A stretch of DNA of 64,000 nucleotides from Silene conica. Its lineage: Eukaryota; Streptophyta; Magnoliopsida; Caryophyllales; Caryophyllaceae. The stretch lies in NCBI GenBank assembly GCA_029255685.2, contig CM055315.2:45551705-45615704 (forward strand), given 5' to 3'. Both the position numbers and the translations under genes were made by a program. Of the stretch, positions 43,511 to 54,820 are shown piece by piece; the stretch's first letter is position 1, and every line of letters starts with the position of its first letter. Below the pieces are notes generated by a model. The model did not search any database. It was not told where the DNA came from and worked only from the letters and a program-made list of their open reading frames with translations.

Positions 43511-43693
43511 CTCGATCGAGGAGACACCAGTGGAGAACTAGTCGATCGAGCTCGTAAGTGCTCGATCGAGGAAAAACCAGTCGAGGAACCACCAGTACTG
43601 AAAACCACTCAATCGAGTGGGATCCAATACTCGATCGAGCAACATTCCCCTAAGTGACTTACTCGATCGAGCAGTTTAAACTACTCGATCGAG
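43511..43693 (+). repeat. CTCGATCGAG decamer array
   Basis: Copies or one-base variants start at 43511, 43541, 43561, 43608, 43630, 43662 and 43684. CTCGATCGAG is a perfect palindrome. The steps are 30, 20, 47, 22, 32 and 22 bp, mostly near whole helical turns. The last copy lies 12 bp before the TATA box. Confidence 0.85.
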
Positions 43694-43705
43694 TAAAGCT
43701 CAGCC

Positions 43706-43713
43706 TATATAAA
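43706..43713 (+). promoter_or_regulatory. TATA box of the family E fragment
   Basis: TATATAAA in CCTATATAAAGG, just downstream of the decamer array. Confidence 0.6.
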
Positions 43714-43984
43714 GGGAAGTCCTCGATGCTCACTTCATTTTACTCGATTTTAGTTTTTCGCATCTCCTTTCCTTCGATTCCTCTTGTTTCCTTTGTTTTT
43801 CCACAATCTAATCACTCAATCTTGCTTGCTATCAACTTAATTTGGTTATTCGAGTGAAAGCCCCATCAATTTCAAGCTTAATTTCGAGTAATTTGAAGTT
43901 TTCGAAACCTAGGTTTTGCTCGTTCGAATAATTTCGAGTTTGAGTTGTTTATTTGTGATTACGTGCTTTAATCATCATCCTACT

Positions 43985-44759
43985 TGATACCCGTTGTTGT
44001 GGGTGTCAAAGATAAAATTTATATTTCCGACCTAAGACTAACAAAAGCTAGTAGAAGTACGGGTCGAACCACAAGGAGGCAATGTCTATTTGCGTTTTCA
44101 ATTGTTTAGGCACAAAAATGGGGGGGAGGGTGGGGGGGGTTGTTGGTGATTGATAATTATGCTAGTGACGAAAATAATAAAAATAAAAGCAATGACTAAA
44201 TAAAGATGTAAACAAATGAGAAAGAATGCTACGATGATCGGTTCACTATAGTTACGATGGCACATAATTCTAGGTAAGTCTACATTGCAGCCGCGTAAGA
44301 TGGGTATAACGAGTCCTTTCGGTCCGGGTTAACTAATAGCTCCTTTCGGCCTATGCTACTAGTCCCTAGGTCTCACTAATACTAGGTGTCAACACGATTA
44401 GCGATTCCTAAAGCCTAAGTCACAAATCTTTCGATTCTTTAGTAACTCAATCGTTTAAACCGTTAACTAATGCCCTTCCCTGGTCTTTCGATCTATGGGT
44501 TGGTCATTACTAAGCATCTAACAAGTGTCCTTAAGGTCTCATTGAGAGATATTGCACTTAACGGGATAAAACAAAACTGATCAGACGCGAAATCAGTCGA
44601 TCGACCAGCTAGTCCGGACGATCGACCAACCTACTCAGTCGACCGACCAGAGAAGCCAGTCGGTCGACCGAGCACTGTTACGGGTTACCCTAAACTACGC
44701 CATCTACGCTATAGGTCGCCTACATCCTAACATGCGGGGTTTAGCTACTTCATTTTACT
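43985..44759 (-). mobile_element. Inverted, diverged family A LTR fragment
   Basis: The plus strand starts TGATACCCGTTGTTGTGGGTGTCAAA in two parts: TGATACCCGTTG, then TTGTGGGTGTCAAA. This is the reverse complement of the 3' end of the A2 LTR. Further on it matches the CATAGACCGAAAGGAGC region and the TAGCTA...CATCCTA region in the same inverted order, with many differences. It ends abruptly at the A2 start, so about half an LTR remains. A poly-G run is at about 44120-44140. Old and incomplete. Confidence 0.82.
44595..44669 (-). repeat. Four-unit, 21-bp phased array in the inverted LTR
   Basis: On the plus strand AGTCGATCGACC (44595), GGACGATCGACC (44616), AGTCGACCGACC (44637) and AGTCGGTCGACC (44658) follow one another at exactly 21 bp, an extended version of the pairs in A1 and A2. 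Confidence 0.82.
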
Positions 44760-46370
44760 TGATGCGTGTCTATTTTATGATGTTTTACATCTATTTTCAC
44801 ACGCATTTTAGAGCTCATTTACGATGTTTTAGCATTTATTTCCCAACAATTGTCTACTTTCGTATTTTTATGCTCTTTTGCAGATTTATGCGGAAAAGGG
44901 GCGATTTTATACCAAATTTATGCCCTCGGGATTTTTTATGACTAAGGACAAGAAGGAACGAAGCCTAGCGCATATTTCAAGGCCTAAAGATAGCTTTAAC
45001 AAGCAAAGAATCGATCAACGACATTGCAGCCTGTTTCAAATGGCTATATCTCGAGTTCTAGAGCTGATAATGGAGTGATTCCAGTTGGAGGTGAACGCTT
45101 ATCCTCTTAGCTTTCAAACACCGTAAGAATCGCTTGATTACGATAAGTAACGAAGAAATGGCAGCTGTTTTAAGATCGACGCACGCTGCAGTCCCGACAA
45201 TCAGGTCGACCGACCTACTAATTGGGTCGACCGACCACAGCACAGACCCAGAAGTTTCCGCGAAGCCCATTAAAGTGTTTAGGTCATTGGGAAACTCTTT
45301 ATTTTCATCTATTTAAGCCGAATTTCGTGATTAGGGTTAGGAATTCAGCTTTACCTATCAAATCTCACATCTAGTTTGAGTTTTAATCTTTCCATAATCA
45401 TCAAACACTTTTCTTTAGTTTTATATATTGTTCATCATCAATCATTCAAGCATTCAATAAACTTTGTTCCTTTCCTTTCTTAATCCATTGTTTCCGGTAA
45501 TTCCTTTCTTAATTTCAGTTTTAATATTGTTCTTATTTTAGAATCATTAGTATCCGGTTTAATTTAGAATCCCAAGCCTTTATTATTATTGCATGTTTAG
45601 ATTGATGTTCTTTATAAACTTCCATGTTTATTCCTATTTTTATTATTGTTTCAATAGTTATGAGTAGCTAATTTCATATGTTAGGATGTAGGGAGTAAAT
45701 ATGCATAGGTAGTATAATTCCCGAATCAACATGTCGCAGGCAGGAGGTCGACCGACCACCATTATAGGTCGGCCGACCGACTCGTGTTCGAATTCCGTTT
45801 CGCTTTTATTTGTAGACTATAATAACCTACAATGAGACCAAAAGGAGACTTGTAGGATGTTAGTATTGACCTACCCAAGATTGAGAGATTTGGGAAGGGC
45901 ATTGGTTTACATCTTAAGACGGATAGGTTACTTAAGACTGAAAGGTTTGTGACCTAGAATTTAGGAATCACCCTTATTGTTGACACCCAATAATTGTGAG
46001 ACCTAGGAACTAATAGCATAGACCGAAAGGGTCTATTAGGTAGCATAGACCTAAAGGATATGTTACACCTCTTACGCGACTGCAATACATGTTGACTTAG
46101 GATTTATATTATCTTAGCTATTTATTACCCAAACATCCTAGCATCTCTTTCATCATAGTTTATTCTCATCTTTATTTACTTGTTTTATTTTATATTTGTT
46201 TTAGATTTAGCAACAATAAATTAAAACCCCTCTCTATTGTTACTTAATAGATTAAAAATTAGCAAACATAATTAACCTTGTCTCTCTGTGGTTCGACCCT
46301 TACTATCACTATCTATAGTTTTAGTTTGGTTTATAAATTTTATCTTTGACACCCACAACGACGGGTATCA
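44760..46370 (+). repeat. 5' LTR of A2
   Basis: It has the same parts as the A1 LTR: a palindrome pair near 45205-45237, TATA-like box at 45309-45317, and a second pair near 45746-45778. Confidence 0.93.
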
Positions 46371-46375
46371 AATTT

Positions 46376-46393
46376 TGGCGCCGTTGCCGGGGA
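46376..46393 (+). promoter_or_regulatory. Primer-binding site (tRNA-Asp), A2
   Basis: TGGCGCCGTTGCCGGGGA, five bases past the LTR end. Confidence 0.9.
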
Positions 46394-46547
46394 GACGGTA
46401 TAATTTTGTTTGTTAGTTTCTAATTTATTTTCCTTGTCTTAAGGAACTTCGGTTCCTTAAGACCGTTCTTACCTTTTCTTCTAGTTTTGTTTTAGAAGAC
46501 AGGTTTTTGAGAGGAAGACTTGAGTACTCTCAGTGCTTTTTGCAATC

Positions 46548-47906
46548 ATGTCCACTATTTCTGATAATCTTCAACCAGCAGCACACCACCTTCCCCAGAG
46601 ATTTACTCTCCCCTATATAATTGATATCCCCCATATCGAATTGGTGGAGCAAAGTCAGTTTGCAGGCCTACCAGATGAGGACCCTTTAAAGCATTTGGAG
46701 CTATTTACAGATTATTGTTGTTCCATATCCGTACCGGCTGGAGTGGCGCTAGATGAGGTTAAGGAGACGTTGTTTATTTTCTCCTTGAAAGATTCTGCGC
46801 GTTCATGGATTCGCTACCTTAATAAGGTAGCGGCTGGGGTTACAGATTGGACATCTCTGGCATTGGCTTTCTGCAAACAGTACTTTTCGCCAGCGAAAAC
46901 CCATGCTATGATAAGTCAAATTTTTTCTTTCCAGCAAGGACCTGATGAGGAACCTCATGAAGCATGGATCCGTTTTAAGGAGTTGGTTCGATCTGTTCCT
47001 CACCATGGCTATGAGGAGTGGTACCTTTGCAACCGATTCTATGACTCTTTGTATGATAACTACAGATCCATCCTTAATTCGGCTATAAATGGTGGATTTC
47101 ATAATGTAGCTTATGATAAGGGTTGGGACACTATTGAGAAGACATTAAATGCTATAAATCTTAGGAGTGGTCGTGCTTATGAGGGATCAACCCCAAAGGA
47201 TGATTCTGCCACAGCTCTTATAGAAGAAACTGATCCCGTGCATAGGTCAGAAGGTCGACCGACCTCGACACCTGACGTGAGATTAGTTTCTGCAGAACAG
47301 AAAATTTTCGATAATACGGAGCCTGGTCGACCGACCGCTATACCAGGTTGACCGACCACTGTTCCTGAGCAGAATGCAGTTTCTATTCCCGAATCGCTGG
47401 ATCCTTCCCTCATTCAAGACCTCACCATGATACCTGAACAGACTATGGAGTCGCTTCCTGAGCTACCTGACTCATCTCTCATCAATGACTCGACGGAGAC
47501 TCCAAAGTTAAAAGAGCCAAAGATTGTTGATTCTGCGGCAAGCATTGCAGTCCCGTATCCGGATCATATGGAGAAATTAGAGTTAGAACATCAGCTCGGA
47601 AAAATCTTGGAGATCGTCAAGGGCCTTGAGCTTAAGAGAAAATTAGAGGACCATCCTATTATTTCTGTTGCTGCAGGTCATGGTAAAGAGGGCATAGGAG
47701 ATCCTGGTGGTACTGGGGAGACAAAATTGGAGCAAATTGCTGAAGAAGACCGGCCGGGCAAAGTAAAGAAGCGTGTCATAGATTACGCGACACCAGATAC
47801 CCTTCCTCCATCTAGGCCTGTTGTCTGGAAGCCCAGAGTAGCGGTCCATACTGCTAAAAGGACCTCTTTTAGCCAAGTGCCCTATCTTGGGGTATCTTGC
47901 TGCTGA
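46548..47906 (+). pseudogene. gag-like coding region of A2
   Basis: The start is the ATG at 46548 (MSTISDNLQPAAHHLP). Gag core motifs: FAGLPDEDPLKHLELF, FSLKDSARSWIRYL, ALAFCKQYFSPAKT, FQQGPDEEPHEAWIRFKEL and a downstream segment ending NAINLRSGRAYEG, typical of Athila-type gag. A Gly-Arg-Pro-Thr part from a palindrome follows, then an acidic tail I do not recognise. No zinc knuckle or protease. A fossil with about one break. Confidence 0.72.
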
Positions 47907-49903
47907 GTCATAGTGCTAGTCCAGTGTTTTATTTCAGTTTTAGTTGGACTGTTTTTTTTGTTCTTGTTTTTAGACTTAGACTCTCTTGTTTTTGTTGCTT
48001 TGTTTTGAGACTTTTTAGACTTGGTTCTGGGATCTTGCGCATTTGTTGGGCGCATATATGATGTTTTTTTTTCAGGTTTAAAGAAGAATGACTTGGTTAA
48101 TACAAGTTATTTCCGAAGAAAAGAAGGGTACAATCCGCAGGAAGGTCGGCCGACCCGAAACATAGGTCGGTCGACCTACCCATCCGTCACAGCCTTCTCG
48201 TTTCTTCCTCGGGAATCGTGCAACCGTCTTGGGTACTTGAGTGGCACTGCTGGCCACCAAAACCTCCCAGCTTACGCTGGTTTGGGGAGGTTTTTCTCAT
48301 GCGCTTTATAACCCAGTGAGTTCTTTCCAGTTTTTCCTTAATTTTTATTCTCTTTGCATCTTTACTTTAATTTTCTGAAACCTTTACTTAGGCTAATGCA
48401 CAATGGGGATATTGTGCGGGTTGGTTTGGGGAATGGTTTCATGTCACATGCATTGCATTTTGTCACACGTTTATTGCATTTCTGTCTTGCATCGTTCTTT
48501 TCTTTATTTTCCGTACCTATACAAAAGAAAAATACAAAAAAAAAATGAAAAAATTTCAAAAATTCAAAAATTCCAAAAAAATGCACGTTTATTTTAGCAT
48601 ATAGGTCGAGTCGGAACGAGAGTATTTCAAGGATGATTTAGCTATCTTACATGTTTATGCCTTTACCTTGCCTTGTCAACTTGTTTTAGTATGAGAGTCT
48701 TTTGCATATCTACGAGTTTTTGTCAACTTGTTTTTCTTAAGACTTGACTTATACCGTGCCAACCTACTATACATTCTAAGTTTTAGAGCTTTATTTCCTG
48801 GTTTCATTCTTAAACCAGTTGTCTAGGATATGAGTAGTTCTCCCCTTGGAACATGTTACATCAATATGCATAAACATGAACTTGAATTGCTATATACTTG
48901 TTTTACTATCTCGTTTTGTGAGTCTTGGTACGTGCATTTGGGATCCCCTTTCTCATATTTACCCATAAGCTTCGCATAGCCAAAATTGCCTTTTTATTCC
49001 CCCAAAACTACATCCCATACTTAGCCTACCTTTCCAAGCTAGTATCTGTGGTCTTTGGTTTATTTTTGAGGCATCTTAGTTTGTATGCTATCATGAGCAA
49101 AAAGAGAAAAGAAAGAAAGAAAGCAAGAAAGGAAAGAAAGAAAAAAGAACAGAAAAATTCAGAAAAAGAAAGAAAGAAAAGAAAAACGAAAAAAGTCAAA
49201 AACGTACAGAAGTCAGTCGACCGACCACCTTATTGGGTCGGTCGACCAACTGACAATATCAGATTCAAAATTTCGTTCCAGAAAAAACCCCTTTCTTTTA
49301 TATGTTATCACTCCCGTACTTCATTCAAAATATTTGGGGAGTCCTTTCTTATATAATGTGAGAGTTGTGCCACAAAAAGAGCACTTTCTTAATTTCAAAA
49401 GTTGTGAAATATGTTGTTGGGAAACGATTTTACTAGCTTGGCTACTAACCCCACATATCCAAAAACATCTTAACCACCTTTTACCTTTTACCTCACATAT
49501 CTTTCATTACCTCGATTGCATGTATCCAAGTCACTTATTGGGTTTGTTTTACATAGTTGTAGAATTCTTGTTCATGTTAGATTGCAGGCATGTTTTCATG
49601 GGTCGCAGTTAGGTGAGTGTCATGACAAAATACTTCTTTCTATCTTTTACATATACTCACCCTTTGCTTCATGAGTGTCTCGAGCGTACCGCGAGAGTCC
49701 ATGGTATAAAGTCTCTATAGTCTTTATGTTTGCAAGTTTGACGACCATATAACTCGTTTGCATGATTTGAATGCTTTCTCATTTTGTACTTGGCATTGGT
49801 ATAGGCTTACATGTAAATTTCGCTCTGAGATTGAAATCGTTCCATTAGTTAAGATCGAGTCTATTTCTTGCTTGAGGGCAAGCAAGGTTTGGTTTGGGGA
49901 ATT
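47907..49903 (+). other. 3' noncoding region of A2
   Basis: It matches 12421-14408 of A1. It contains the pair 48143-48175, the hairpin 48398-48417 with polypurine-like motif, the GA-rich run (about 49098-49195), the pair near 49214-49246 and the polypurine tract before 49904. Confidence 0.75.
48398..48417 (+). promoter_or_regulatory. 8-bp hairpin before polypurine-like motif, A2
   Basis: GCACAATG, GGGA, TATTGTGC. One arm base differs from A1 and would leave a G-U pair in RNA, so the fold is kept. Confidence 0.5.
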
Positions 49904-51514
49904 TGATGCGTGTCTATTTTATGATGTTTTACATCTATTTTCACACGCATTTTAGAGCTCATTTACGATGTTTTAGCATTTATTTCCCAACAATTGTCTA
50001 CTTTCGTATTTTTATGCTCTTTTGCAGATTTATGCGGAAAAGGGGCGATTTTATACCAAATTTATGCCCTCGGGATTTTTTATGACTAAGGACAAGAAGG
50101 AACGAAGCCTAGCGCATATTTTAAGGCCTGAAGATAGCTTTAACCAGCAAAGAATCGATCCACGACATTGCAGCCTGTTTCAAATGGCTATATCTCGAGT
50201 TCTAGAGCTGATAATGGAGTGATTTCAGTTGGAGGTGAAAGCTTATCCTCTTAGCTTTCCAACGCCGCAAGAATCGCTTGATTACGATAAATAACGAAGA
50301 AATGGCAGCTGTTTTAAGATCGACGCGCGCTGCAGTCCCGACAATCAGGTCGACCGACCTACTAATTGGGTCGACCGACCACAGCACAGACCCAGAAGTT
50401 TCCGCGAAGCCCATTAAAGTGTTTAGGTCATTGGGAAACTCTTTATTTTCATCTATTTAAGCCGAATTTCGTGATTAGGGTTAGGAATTCAGCTTTACCT
50501 ATCAAATCTCACATCTAGTTTGAGTTTTAATCTTTCCATAATCATCAAACACTTTTCTTTAGTTTTATATATTGTTCATCATCAATCATTCAAGCATTCA
50601 ATAAACTTTGTTCCTTTCCTTTCTTAATCCATTGTTTCCGGTAATTCCTTTCTTAATTTCAGTTTTAATATTGTTCTTATTTTAGAATCATTAGTATCCG
50701 GTTTAATTTAGAATCCCAAGCCTTTATTATTATTGCATGTTTAGATTGATGTTCTTTATAAACTTCCATGTTTATTCCTATTTTTATTATTGTTTCAATA
50801 GTTATGAGTAGCTAATTTCATATGTTAGGATGTAGGGAGTAAATATGCATAGGTAGTATAATTCCCGAATCAACATGTCGCAGGCAGGAGGTCGACCGAC
50901 CACCATTATAGGTCGGCCGACCGACTCGTGTTCGAATTCCGTTTCGCTTTTATTTGTAGACTATAATAACCTACAATGAGAACAAAAGGAGACTTGTAGG
51001 ATGTTAGTATTGACCTACCCAAGATTGAGAGATTTGGGAAGGGCATTGGTTTACATCTTAAGACGGATAGGTTACTTAAGACTGAAAGGTTTGTGACCTA
51101 GAATTTAGGAATCACCCTTATTGTTGACACCCAATAATTGTGAGACCTAGGAACTAATAGCATAGACCGAAAGGGTCTATTAGGTAGCATAGACCTAAAG
51201 GATATGTTACACCCCTTACGCGACTGCAATACATGTTGACTTAGGATTTATATTATCTTAGCTATTTATTACCCAAACATCCTAGCATCTCTTTCATCAT
51301 AGTTTATTCTCATCTTTATTTACTTGTTTTATTTTATATTTGTTTTAGATTTAGCAACAATAAATTAAAACCCCTCTCTATTGTTACTTAATAGATTAAA
51401 AATTAGCAAACATAATTAACCTTGTCTCTCTATGGTTCGACCCTTACTATCACTATCTATAGTTTTAGTTTGGTTTATAAATTTTATCTTTGACACCCAC
51501 AACGACGGGTATCA
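49904..51514 (+). repeat. 3' LTR of A2
   Basis: 1611 bp, equal in length to the 5' LTR. Its right edge is the junction with the shortened copia LTR. Confidence 0.93.
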
Positions 51515-52377
51515 GTTATAATTGATACAAAGGTTGTAAATCGTATTGACGATAAATTATCATTTTATATTTGTAATTTCGAATTACTTGTCAATTGATA
51601 AATATGATTTATTTAATTATATATATAGATAATATTTATACGATAAATATTTATATGTTTTTAAATTAAGATAATTTTATTACTATGTGACATCTAAGAT
51701 GTCACCTTATACAATTGACAAACTTGTAAAATGAAATCCATTTTATGGATTAAGTGGCCGGCTAGTGGAGGTGGTTGTGAGGGTGATTAGTGTATTAAAC
51801 ACACTATAATCATTATGTTGAGACATAATCCTTGAGACACCAACCTAGAGCCACCCTAGCAACATAGAAAAGAGGAAATGTTCCCTCTTGTTCTTCCCCA
51901 TACCCGGCACCCATTAACCCTAAGCACCACTTACATGAATATGTAAGTAGCTCATAATTCATACTAATACTAATGCTTGAAATTTTCTAAGGGTGAGAAA
52001 ATTATAAACATCAAATCCTCTAAGTAACATTATAAGATAATATTCATACTAGTTATATTAAGATATATGAATTAGTATACTAAGTTCATATTATTAGAAC
52101 TTATATTGTTTAAGGAGAAATCGATTTCTAGTCTAGCACATACAAGATTTCGGTTGGCTAAGGGATTGTCTTGGTGCATCTTGGAGGAGGTGTTCTTGTT
52201 GAACATTGGAGGATCATCCTTGCTAGCATTAGGACCGAGTGTAAGGACTCGATTTCTCTTCTATTTCCGCATTTTTAAGCATGCATAAGATCACATTATG
52301 AGTTAATTAAAATGTTAATTAATATATTATGTTAGTATGACTAAATAATTAGTTTATGAGTAACTATAAAACCTTCA
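51515..52377 (+). repeat. 5' LTR remnant of C
   Basis: It aligns with 58620-59482 of the 3' LTR. It has small inverted repeats such as GTGACAT/ATGTCAC near 51688-51706. A 60-codon frame shared by both LTRs has no recognisable content. Confidence 0.9.
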
Positions 52378-52379
52378 AT

Positions 52380-52391
52380 TGGTATCAGAGC
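52380..52391 (+). promoter_or_regulatory. Primer-binding site (initiator tRNA-Met), C
   Basis: TGGTATCAGAGC, two bases past the LTR end, the usual copia primer site. Confidence 0.88.
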
Positions 52392-54820
52392 AATAGGTTG
52401 TTTGCATGCTTTCCGTTTACGTTTTTACGGAGTTATAGTGATAACAAAATAAAATTTGGTTTTTCGTTTAATATATGATATGCACGAAATAATTTAAGCA
52501 TGAATACCTATTGTTTTCTAAAATATTTTAGAATATTTGGAATATGTTTTGCATGTATATTGTTCTTTGGTATTTTTAATTTCGGTTTTATTGATTTTTA
52601 ATGGTTAAAAATGTTTATTTTTGGGAAAAATAGTTAAAATAAGCTTCTGGCCGAGATTTTTCAGTATGTTATCACATGTATATCCTATGTTATGAATATG
52701 AATTTTCGTAAATTATGGACTTATAAAACGTGTGATATGAATTTTAAGGGTTAAAATGCAATAAGATGAATAAAAATGGGTTAAAATAGTTATATTATGA
52801 ATTTGACTATAAAATTTATGAGTATGTCACATGCAATATTTAAAATATATGTTGAATTTTCCAGAAATTTATCTCAAATATTGCAATATTATAGATTTTT
52901 AATGTAAAAATCGGGTAATTAGTGACATAATTTCGACATTAATAGTTTAAGTTGGAATTTGGCCATAAAAATTTAACACGATGTCATATATATTATTTCC
53001 AGCATGTATAAAAATTTCGAGGTTTTTATCTTATTTTATGCTTGAGAAATAATTTTAAAGGTTAAAATCGTACGATATATGACGAAAATCGTTAAAATTT
53101 ACAATAGTTGTTAAAATGGCCGGAAAATTTAACCCATATTATTTATATATGATATTTTCATCATGAAAATATTCTTGGGAGCCAAAAGTTTCAGATTTGA
53201 TTTAATTTTAATTTGTTAAAATGTTGCATTTAAAATTGAATAATAAGAGTCATCTAATTAAAATTTCGGCTCTTGGGCAGTGTACCATTTAATTTTCTGT
53301 CCATTTTATGTTCTTAAAGTGTTTTGGAAAGTGTAAAAATATTATTAGTATTTTATTTGCATTTATGGAGTTAATTATTGAATTTTCCGACTTAAAATGC
53401 TCGTTTTACGTGTTATTTTCGAAATAATGTTAAAACCGTATAAATACTAATATTTTTAAAGTTCTGAAATTTTAAGAACATTATGGAATTTTCAAATTTT
53501 GAATTTTGAATTTTTCGAAATTTTAATGACTCTTTTGGATTTTATATTATTTTTCCCGTAAAACCGAGTAATACCGAACAATATTAAAATATGTTAAGTT
53601 AAGTCATGTTCAAAGTTTGAGTAAGACTAAATTTTGAAACCTATATGAGTTGGGATGATTAACTTAAAGATGAATACCGATTCATTTATGCATAGTGTTG
53701 TTAAACGTTAAAACACGCGATTCCATAAACCGAGGTTTACGATAACTATTTAAATAAGTGTTTTAAATAGGACGATTTGGCTTAGGGTTTGCATGTTAAT
53801 TCATATTTTCATAAGAATTGCATATTTTATTATAAATGTCATGATTTATTTACGTAATTTTGGGAATTATGTAATTTACTTAGTATGGCCTTAGTTTTTA
53901 ATCGGTATTTCCCGTAATGTAAGGGGTTACCGATTCGGTTGTAATTTTGTGATCTCGTATCACCCAATTGTAATTTATTTCTATTTTATAATGTATAAAG
54001 TAGACTAGAAAAGTTGTATTTTTTGTAAAATCCGGAGTTCCTTGAAGACGGGGTGCCATTCGGAAAGGAGTTCCGACAAAGACGGTGTTTACCTCGAAGT
54101 GCGTGCCTCGTGAAGTTCAAGGGACCAAAGGAGTTGGTTTCCGAATTTGTACTTTTATTATTTCTTTTCTAGGAAAGGCCATACTAGGGTTTATTTTATG
54201 CTTTTATTTTGCTTTTATATGTTTGCATGCATAGCCAAATCGTCATATATCGTCTCATGCATTTTCGATTTTATCGACCTAGTCTTTTATTTTATCGATA
54301 ATTCACCGACTTAGTTCACTTAAACGGAGAAAGATAATAATTTGACTAGATCTCTTACAGATAAATATTGAGACTTAGCCTTACCAAAAAGTACGGACCC
54401 ATGAATCCCTTCTTCACAAGAACGTAGGCTCGGCTACACCGGGGTACTAAAATTGTCACGTTGGGTAAGTGGGGTAATAAGATTACACCTTGAAATTTGG
54501 TTGATCTCAACGAAAGTATTCGTAACCGTAGTTGCAATAAGTTCGGGCTAAAGACGATTTTTAGAAAGTTGTCGACCGAGAGTTCTAAGGTAGAACCGAT
54601 TAAAGGGTTAATCCACCAAATTATACCGATACGGGTTGAATCGGCTACACCGTGCCCGGATTAGTATGGGTTTGGGTCTCGGTATTGTTTACTTAATTGG
54701 GTAAGAGATCATTATGTAAATATACTTAACTTGTTTAAGTTTTTAGTTTAAATTATGAATTTTAAAATGATATTGTTTTATTTCCTTCATTTTATTGTAG
54801 TTTAATTTTCAACATCATCA
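52392..54820 (+). other. Long noncoding leader of C
   Basis: 2.4 kb of very AT-rich DNA with recurrent GTTAAAAT-like words and no coding content, then a more GC-balanced stretch from about 54030 with GGAGTTCC repeats up to the gag ATG. Confidence 0.65.

Larger units (their letters stand above)
43496..43984 (+). mobile_element. Promoter-bearing fragment of an unidentified LTR (family E)
   Basis: It has no resemblance to the A, B, C or D LTRs here. It holds seven CTCGATCGAG-like decamers, a good TATA box (CCTATATAAAGG) and then a pyrimidine-rich leader-like stretch, the layout of an LTR U3-R region read on the plus strand. Neither LTR end is visible: it is cut by the B2 LTR on the left and by the inverted A fragment on the right. 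No coding content. Confidence 0.5.
44760..51514 (+). mobile_element. Family A LTR retrotransposon, copy A2
   Basis: Two 1611-bp LTRs (44760-46370, 49904-51514) with TGATGCG and GGGTATCA ends, a tRNA-Asp primer site, a gag-like region, noncoding 3' DNA and a purine tract before the 3' LTR. I count about 14 LTR mismatches (about 0.9%). Flanks are TTACT on the left and GTTAT on the right, so no target duplication is seen; the right side abuts a shortened copia LTR. No protease or pol. The coding part has about one break. Confidence 0.92.

Noticed and set aside
43511-43693. Evenly spaced short repeats considered as a CRISPR array
   Set aside because: The repeats are only 10 bp, spacing is uneven, there are no cas genes and the DNA is a plant genome; an LTR promoter array fits better.
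52106-52288. A 60-codon frame kept in both C LTRs
   Set aside because: Both LTRs are about 99% alike, so conservation is expected; no domain seen.
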